From positions 1 through 12,565 of the forward strand of contig DXZN01000056.1 in NCBI GenBank assembly GCA_019419645.1: a stretch of DNA of 12,565 nt, given 5' to 3'. The translations under genes and the position numbers were made by a program. Positions 8,064 through 12,565 of this stretch are shown here, piece after piece. Numbering within the stretch: the stretch's first letter is position 1; every line of letters begins with the position of its first letter. The notes beneath the pieces were generated by a model, which saw only the letters and a list, made by a program, of their open reading frames with translations, had not been told where the DNA came from and ran no database searches. Origin of the DNA: Collinsella sp. GTDB taxonomy: Bacteria; Actinomycetota; Coriobacteriia; Coriobacteriales; Coriobacteriaceae.

Positions 8064-8069
8064 ATTGTA
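8064..8069 (-). promoter_or_regulatory. Candidate -10 box for ung
   Basis: TACAAT on the minus strand lies about 35 bases before the ung start. No good -35 box is seen at 16-19 bases. The same hexamer occurs before the ClC gene and prfC, which adds mild support. Confidence 0.3.
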
Positions 8070-8116
8070 AAGGCGCACCGGTTGCCTTTATGCCGCGGCT
8101 GTATGAAGAGTGGGGT

Positions 8117-9019
8117 CTACGAGACGCGCTCGGGTGCTCCTGCCATGTGAGCGTGTCCTTGCGAGCGAAGGCGCGGGAGCTCGACGGTTGCCACCATGAC
8201 GCCGGTGAGGATGAGGGCGGCGCCAAAGAAGGCGATGGGGCTCAGGACCTCGCCAACCAGGAAAAACGAGAAGACGGCGGAGCAGACCGGCTCGAGCGAG
8301 AAGGCAAAGCCCGTGGTCTCGGCGGGCACGTGGGGCTGTACGAGCGTCTGGGTGATAAAGCCGTAGGCAGAGCAGATGAGTGCGAGCGCGATGACGACCG
8401 CGACCTCGCCCGGCGTGCCGGGAAGCGTGAAACCGCCAAAGGTGAATGCGGCGATACCCGAGAATAAGCCGCCGAAGCCAAGCTGCCAAACGCCCAGGGC
8501 CAGCGGGTCGACTTCTTCGACAAAGCGCTTGGCTACGATAATGTGGCTGGCATAGATAAAGGCTGAGAGCAACATGATGAGCGCGCCCGGGTTCAGGCTG
8601 GTGAAGTCGGCGCCCGAGAGCAGCAGCATGCCACAGGTGACGATGGCGGTGCCGACGAGAACTTTGCGCTCGGGGGCGCGGCGCAGCAGGGCGGCGTTGG
8701 CAAACGGCACGATTACGACCGTCAGGCTCTGCAAAAAGCCGGCGGTTGAGGCGGAGGTGAGGCTGGAACCCAGGCACATGCAGGTGAGCTCGGTTGCCAT
8801 GATGGCGCCGATGATGGCGGCGCGAACCATAAGGTCGCGGTTGATGCGGAAAGCGCGCTTGTGGAAGAGCAACAGGCAGGCCGCAAAGGCGATGATGCAG
8901 CGCAGCGCAACGATGCTCGTGGCGTTCATGCTGTCCATGCCGATCTTCATGAGGGGGTACGAAAAGCCCCATGCGACGGGAACGGAAAACGAGAGCGCGA
9001 TTGCTTTTTTGCGATCCAT
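8117..9019 (-). CDS. EamA/DMT-superfamily transporter
   Basis: A 300-residue protein with ten predicted membrane helices in two EamA repeats (about 9-137 and 148-284). This is the drug/metabolite transporter pattern seen in exporters of amino acids, metabolites or drugs. Typical landmarks are the N-terminal VAWGFSYPLMKIG, RCIIAFAACLLL in helix 2, SSLTSASTAGFLQSLTVVIVP at helix 4 and EPVCSAVFSFFLVGEVLSP in the second repeat, the last matching the conserved 'EP..a.....lgE.l....' helix. The ATG at 9019 has AAAAGGAG seven bases upstream. A LysR regulator gene starts 158 bases away on the opposite strand. That divergent layout usually means the regulator controls the transporter. The substrate is unknown. 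Confidence 0.85.
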   Translation of the reverse strand: MDRKKAIALSFSVPVAWGFSYPLMKIGMDSMNATSIVALRCIIAFAACLLLFHKRAFRINRDLMVRAAIIGAIMATELTCMCLGSSLTSASTAGFLQSLTVVIVPFANAALLRRAPERKVLVGTAIVTCGMLLLSGADFTSLNPGALIMLLSAFIYASHIIVAKRFVEEVDPLALGVWQLGFGGLFSGIAAFTFGGFTLPGTPGEVAVVIALALICSAYGFITQTLVQPHVPAETTGFAFSLEPVCSAVFSFFLVGEVLSPIAFFGAALILTGVMVATVELPRLRSQGHAHMAGAPERVS

Positions 9020-9106
9020 GGGACTCCTTTTGTTACAGAACGGTTTCGCAAAAAGGATTCTGCTCCCAGATTTAGATGTAGTAAAGCGAATGTATCTTCA
9101 GTATGA

Positions 9107-9120
9107 TTAAGTATTACTAA
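9107..9120. promoter_or_regulatory. Candidate LysR-type operator in the divergent intergenic region
   Basis: TTAAGTATTACTAA contains the palindrome AGTA-T-TACT flanked by TT and AA, in an A/T-rich island (9069-9122) of otherwise GC-rich DNA. LysR regulators bind interrupted A/T-rich dyads between divergent genes. TATGAT at 9102-9107 may be part of an overlapping promoter. Assignment rests on position and symmetry only. Confidence 0.35.
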
Positions 9121-9177
9121 TGTAGGCGGGAAAAGCGCTGGCAAAACGTTTTACGGCTACGTCGATGTGGAGGTACG

Positions 9178-10044
9178 ATGGCATCGCGGTATCAGATTGT
9201 TTGTATGGTGGTCGATCGCGGCAGTCTTAAGGGTGCAGCCGATGAGCTGGGCTATACGCAAAGCGCGGTGAGCCAGGCCGTCAAGGCGCTCGAGCGCGAG
9301 CTGGGTACCACGCTTATCGAGCGCGGTAAGCAAGGTGTCTCGCTTACGCGCGACGGCAAGCAGTACCTGCCGTATCTGCGCCAAATCGTAACTGCCGAGG
9401 CCGAGCTTGAGGGCAAGCGCCAGGAATTGCTGGGACTCTCCTCGACTGATATTCGTATCGCAACGTTTACCAACGTGAGCCGCACCGTGTTGCCGCGCGT
9501 AATCCGCGACTTTGGTGCCCTGCATCCGGGTGTACGCTTTACGCTCAAACAGGGCGATTACACGCGCAATGCCCAGTGGGTGCACGATGGCGTGGTTGAT
9601 TTTTGCTTTACGGCACGCGGATTTACTGCTGGGCTCGAGAAGCGCGTGGTCTATCACGATGAGTTGGTAGCACTGTTGCCGGCCGCGCATCCGCTGACGG
9701 CAAAGGAAAAGGTGACGCTCGCCGACCTGGCGTCCGAGCCGTTTGTGCTGCTGGATGAGGGCGAACAGAGCCTGGTGCTCGATGCATTCGCGGCGCATGG
9801 GCTGTCGCCGCACGTGACGAGCGAGGTGACCGACGACTACACCATCATGGCGATGGTGGAGGAGGGCCTAGGCGTGAGTATGCTGTATCGCCGTACCGTC
9901 GAGGGCATGAGGGCCGATATTCGCGTGCGTCCCATCGTGCACGCTCCCTCGCGCGACGTGGTGGCGGCCTGGCGCAGCTGGGACACCATGCCTATCGCCA
10001 CGAGGCACTTTATCGACTATATGAGCTCACATATTGTCAATTAA
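9178..10044 (+). CDS. LysR-family transcriptional regulator
   Basis: A 288-residue LysR-type regulator. The N-terminal winged helix-turn-helix is seen as GSLKGAADELGYTQSAVSQAVKALERELG (15-43), followed by the wing ERGKQGVSLTRDGKQYLP. From about residue 90 there is the two-lobed effector-binding domain: DIRIATFTNVSRTVLPRVIRDF opens it, and MAMVEEGLGVSMLYRR (about 224-239) is the conserved GLGV segment. The start ATG has GGAGG (9169-9173) only four bases upstream; the N-terminus is a few residues shorter than typical LysR proteins but the first helix is complete enough. It is divergent from the EamA transporter gene, its likely target, and convergent with the MATE gene 27 bases downstream, with no obvious terminator between. 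The effector is unknown. Confidence 0.9.
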   Translation: MASRYQIVCMVVDRGSLKGAADELGYTQSAVSQAVKALERELGTTLIERGKQGVSLTRDGKQYLPYLRQIVTAEAELEGKRQELLGLSSTDIRIATFTNVSRTVLPRVIRDFGALHPGVRFTLKQGDYTRNAQWVHDGVVDFCFTARGFTAGLEKRVVYHDELVALLPAAHPLTAKEKVTLADLASEPFVLLDEGEQSLVLDAFAAHGLSPHVTSEVTDDYTIMAMVEEGLGVSMLYRRTVEGMRADIRVRPIVHAPSRDVVAAWRSWDTMPIATRHFIDYMSSHIVN

Positions 10045-10071
10045 TGACTGGCATGGCGTTGAGTGCGGTGT

Positions 10072-11454
10072 TTAGCGGGCTGTCGCTTTGGCTTGGGCGG
10101 CGCGATAGGTGCGTGCCGGGTGGCAGAGTAGTACCGCCACGACCATAAAGAACGCCGTGGTGCCCAGGCTGATGGGGTAGACCATCATGATGTTCGCAAA
10201 GGTGCGGAAGTGCGGGAACACGCAGAATACCCAATAGAAGCGAATACCGCAGACGCAGATCATGGTGATGAGGGCGGGCATGAGCGAGATGCCAAAGCCG
10301 CGCAGGTAGCCGGACATGTTTTCGTAGAACATGCTAAAGGCGTAGGCAGGGAAGATCGAGCACACGCGGATATAGCCGATCGAGACGATGTTGGGGTCGC
10401 TGTTGAACAGCGCCAGGATTTCGCGTCCCAAGCCTACGATGATGACGATGGTGGTGAGCGCGACGATACCGCCTTCGATCAGGCAGACCTTGAGCGTCTT
10501 GGTGCAGCGGTCGATCTGGCGAGCGCCGTGGTTTTGTCCCACAAAGGTGGTGCAAGCCTGGCTAAAGCTGTTGAGCAGGTTGTAGCACACGTACTCCAAG
10601 CTCATGGCGGCGCTTGATGCCGCCATGACCTCGGTGCCCAAGCTGTTGATGGCGGACTGGATGATGATGTTAGCGACGGCAAAGACAGCGCTTTGGATGC
10701 CGGCGGGCAGGCCGATCTTGACGATGCGCTTGAGGGCGACGGGGTCTAAGCCTAAGTCGCGTGGGGTGACGCGGACGACGGAGTCGGTCTTGAGCAGGTG
10801 GACAAAGAGTGTGGTGGCGCTGACGGTGTAGGCGATGGCGGTGGCGATGGCGACGCCCGCGACGCCCCAGTGGAGCACGGGGACAAAGATGAGGTCCAGG
10901 CCAATGTTGAGGACGGTGGACACGGCGAGCGCCTGCAGCGGCATGCGGGTGATGCCGACGGAGCGGAAGATCGCGGCCTCAAAGTTGTAGAGCAAGATCG
11001 AGGGCATGCTGAGCAAAAAGACGCGCAGGTAGAGCGAAGCGAGCGGCATGGTCTCGGCAGGCACGTTGAGCGCAGCGAGCATGGGCTCGGCAAAGATCTC
11101 GCCCAGTGCGATGACGACAAAGCCCACGAGCGCCATTAAAATCGAGGTATGGACGGCGCGTTTGACCATGTTCTGATCGTTGCGGCCGATAGCGTTGGCG
11201 ATGACCACGTTGGAGCCAAGCGACATGCCAATAAAAAGGTTGAGCATAAGACTGGTAAGCGGAACATTGGAGCCGACCGCCGCCATGGCGAGGGTTCCCT
11301 GGTCGCCCGAGAAGTTACCGATGATGACCGTGGCGATGAGGTTCGACAGCTGCTCCAAGATGCTCGTGGCGGCCACGGGGAAGGCGAACAGGGGAATATT
11401 GCGCCATAGCGAGCCGGTGGTCATGTCAATGTGCTTAGATGCGGTGTCTGCCAT
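10072..11454 (-). CDS. MATE-family efflux transporter
   Basis: A 460-residue protein with twelve predicted membrane helices in two halves, the multidrug and toxic compound extrusion fold that exports cationic compounds using a sodium or proton gradient. Seen are MTTGSLWRNIPLFAFPVAATSILEQL (11-36), the usual MATE opening with its amphipathic start, and IFRSVGITRMPLQAL (162-176), the conserved arginine-containing segment after helix 5. VGQNHGARQIDR in the second half matches the repeat-related 'GxxxGA....R' motif. The start at 11454 has only a weak GAGAG ribosome site. An internal ATG (11424) at the usual MATE start position lacks a better one, so the longer form is kept. The substrate is not predictable. 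The gene seems monocistronic, separated from rlmA by a REP-like repeat. Confidence 0.9.
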   Translation of the reverse strand: MADTASKHIDMTTGSLWRNIPLFAFPVAATSILEQLSNLIATVIIGNFSGDQGTLAMAAVGSNVPLTSLMLNLFIGMSLGSNVVIANAIGRNDQNMVKRAVHTSILMALVGFVVIALGEIFAEPMLAALNVPAETMPLASLYLRVFLLSMPSILLYNFEAAIFRSVGITRMPLQALAVSTVLNIGLDLIFVPVLHWGVAGVAIATAIAYTVSATTLFVHLLKTDSVVRVTPRDLGLDPVALKRIVKIGLPAGIQSAVFAVANIIIQSAINSLGTEVMAASSAAMSLEYVCYNLLNSFSQACTTFVGQNHGARQIDRCTKTLKVCLIEGGIVALTTIVIIVGLGREILALFNSDPNIVSIGYIRVCSIFPAYAFSMFYENMSGYLRGFGISLMPALITMICVCGIRFYWVFCVFPHFRTFANIMMVYPISLGTTAFFMVVAVLLCHPARTYRAAQAKATAR

Positions 11455-11522
11455 ACGCTCTCAATCTCTAATATGCTCTTTCGTGCTTATTTGCGCAGAC
11501 GATGATACTCCTAATGCAACCA

Positions 11523-11601
11523 GTCGGCACTTAGGGACGTTCCTTTTCTGCCGGCAGCTGGGGACACTCCTTAGTCATTCAAGAACGTCCCCAATGACTA
11601 G
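11523..11601. repeat. REP-like composite repeat with nested hairpins
   Basis: Two direct copies of a 24-base unit with core CGGCA...GGGAC..TCCTT (11523-11546 and 11550-11573, 17 of 24 identical, period 27) are followed by a dyad region. GGGACGTTC (11534-11542) pairs perfectly with GAACGTCCC (11583-11591). TAGTCATT (11572-11579) pairs perfectly with AATGACTA (11593-11600). The two stems interleave, so only alternative folds can form together. The layout resembles dispersed palindromic repeats of the REP/RAYT type. I recall GGGACGTTCC-type repeats as common in Coriobacteriia, but cannot verify that here. Confidence 0.6.
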
Positions 11602-11657
11602 GTGGGGAAGGCGTGCGACAATGGTGGGCGTTGTGTTGTTCGCGCTAAGGAGTTGCC

Positions 11658-12473
11658 ATGTTGTTGTGTCCCGTTTGCCATGAGCCGTTGGTGGACGACG
11701 AGCGCGGTGCTGCATGCGCGGGCGGACACCGATTTGACCGTGCGCGCGAGGGCTATCTCTATCTGCTGCGCTCGTCCAAGAGCGGTGACTCCATGGGCGA
11801 TCCCAAGTCGCAGGCACGCAGCCGTCGCGACTTTCTGAACCGCGGTTACTATGCGCCGTTGCGCGATGCGATGGTCGAGCTGGTGCGCGAGCGGGTGTCT
11901 GGTCGTGCCGCGTCAACGAACTGCCCCATGACGTTGCTCGATATTTGCTGTGGCGAGGGCTACTACACCAGCGCCATGGGTGCGGTGCCGGGCGTAGATG
12001 CTTACGGTTTCGACCTGGGCAAAGAGATGGTTCGCCTGGCCGCCAAGCGCGGCGATGCGACCTACTTCGTGGCCAACATGAAGGCTATCCCCGTGGCCGA
12101 TGGCGCCTTCGATATGGTGACCGAGCTCTTTGCCCCCTTTAACGAGCGCGAATTTGCCCGCGTGCTGGCGCCAGAGGGCTCGCTCTATACCGTGGTGCCG
12201 GGTGCTCGGCATCTGTTTGGCCTCAAAGAGGTGCTCTACGACACGCCATATCTCAATGACGAGAAGCTGCCGAAGACCACCGAACTCGAGTTGGTCGGAA
12301 CGCAGCGGGTGTTTGCGAACATTACGCTCCAGACCCAGGCTGACATCGAGGCGGTGTTCCAAATGACGCCGTACTACTACCGCACGCGCCCTGCCGATAA
12401 AGAGCGCCTGGCAAACCTGGACACCCTTCAAACCGACATCGACTTCATCATCGCCGAGTACCGTCACAGCTAA
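11658..12473 (+). CDS. rlmA: 23S rRNA (guanine-N1)-methyltransferase, RlmA family
   Basis: A 271-residue SAM-dependent enzyme that methylates N1 of a guanine in hairpin 35 of 23S rRNA (G745 in RlmA-I, G748 in RlmA-II). The N-terminal zinc ribbon is visible as C4, C7, C20 and H24 (CPVCHEPL...CAGGHRFD), followed by EGYLYLL. SAM motif I LLDICCGEGYYT is at 93-104, with acidic D119 after strand 2. The late motif QMTPYYYRTRP (237-247) matches the QMTP....R.RP segment of E. coli RlmA. E. coli RlmA has about the same length. AAGGAG (11647-11652) precedes the ATG. Actinobacterial members usually belong to the RlmA-II/TlrB type linked to tylosin response, but subtype cannot be settled by eye. It is apparently monocistronic. 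Confidence 0.93.
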   Translation: MLLCPVCHEPLVDDERGAACAGGHRFDRAREGYLYLLRSSKSGDSMGDPKSQARSRRDFLNRGYYAPLRDAMVELVRERVSGRAASTNCPMTLLDICCGEGYYTSAMGAVPGVDAYGFDLGKEMVRLAAKRGDATYFVANMKAIPVADGAFDMVTELFAPFNEREFARVLAPEGSLYTVVPGARHLFGLKEVLYDTPYLNDEKLPKTTELELVGTQRVFANITLQTQADIEAVFQMTPYYYRTRPADKERLANLDTLQTDIDFIIAEYRHS

Positions 12474-12475
12474 CA

Positions 12476-12510
12476 ACCTGCCAAAAAGGGACAGGTTTAT
12501 TTTGGCAGGT
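12476..12510. repeat. Perfect 11-bp hairpin after rlmA, REP-like or terminator
   Basis: ACCTGCCAAAA (12476-12486) and TTTTGGCAGGT (12500-12510) are perfectly complementary around a 13-base loop beginning AGGGACAGG. It starts two bases after the rlmA stop codon. The A/T ends lie at the loop side, so there is no T-run after the stem, which is unlike an intrinsic terminator. The loop shares the GGGAC word with the repeat upstream of rlmA. Confidence 0.6.
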
Positions 12511-12565
12511 GGGAACTGCGGACGATTTCCTGGACCGTCACGCGGCCCTTCCCAGCGCGGCGCGG
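12497..12565 (-). CDS. Possible C-terminal end of a gene entering from the right
   Basis: On the minus strand a frame stays open from the window edge for 22 codons, reading ...GKGRVTVQEIVRSSHLPK, and stops at TAA inside the hairpin loop. The peptide looks protein-like (charged then beta/helix-like) but is too short to identify. It could equally be a chance open frame in GC-rich DNA. Confidence 0.25.
   Translation of the reverse strand, partial: PRRAGKGRVTVQEIVRSSHLPK

Overview
The window is ordinary chromosomal DNA from a GC-rich bacterium. Codon third positions are strongly G/C, ribosome binding sites are AAGGAG-like, and the short intergenic spaces carry dispersed hairpin repeats. This gene style is what I would expect from a Coriobacteriia genome of the Collinsella type, but that assignment is inference from style and not a database match. 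No phage, integrase, transposase, CRISPR array or tRNA/rRNA gene is visible.

Left part (1-3934): the 3' end of a LOG-family nucleotide hydrolase gene, then a ClC-type anion transporter gene. Convergent to these lies a minus-strand operon: a GntR/YtrA-family repressor, an ABC ATPase and an ABC-2 permease. The ATPase frame is broken by a one-base deletion near 3130. The repressor gene has a clear promoter overlapped by an inverted repeat that is a good autoregulatory operator candidate. A second large hairpin separates this operon from the divergent gene prfC.

Middle part (4070-8028): prfC (release factor 3) and a terminator-like hairpin; a promoter with a leader that looks like a compact preQ1-type riboswitch; a two-gene operon of a VUT/YhhQ-type (queuosine-precursor) transporter and a short-chain dehydrogenase; then a strong bidirectional terminator shared with the convergent ung gene (uracil-DNA glycosylase).

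Right part (8117-12565): an EamA/DMT exporter gene divergent from a LysR regulator gene, which is probably its regulator; a MATE efflux gene; a REP-like composite repeat; and rlmA (23S rRNA guanine-N1 methyltransferase), followed three bases after its stop by a perfect 11-bp hairpin. A short open frame on the minus strand may be the tail of a gene that lies mostly outside the window.

I see no convincing new multi-gene system. The points most worth checking are the preQ1-like leader over the transporter-SDR operon, the frameshifted ABC ATPase, the ClC protein without its gating glutamate, and the intergenic hairpin/REP-like elements.
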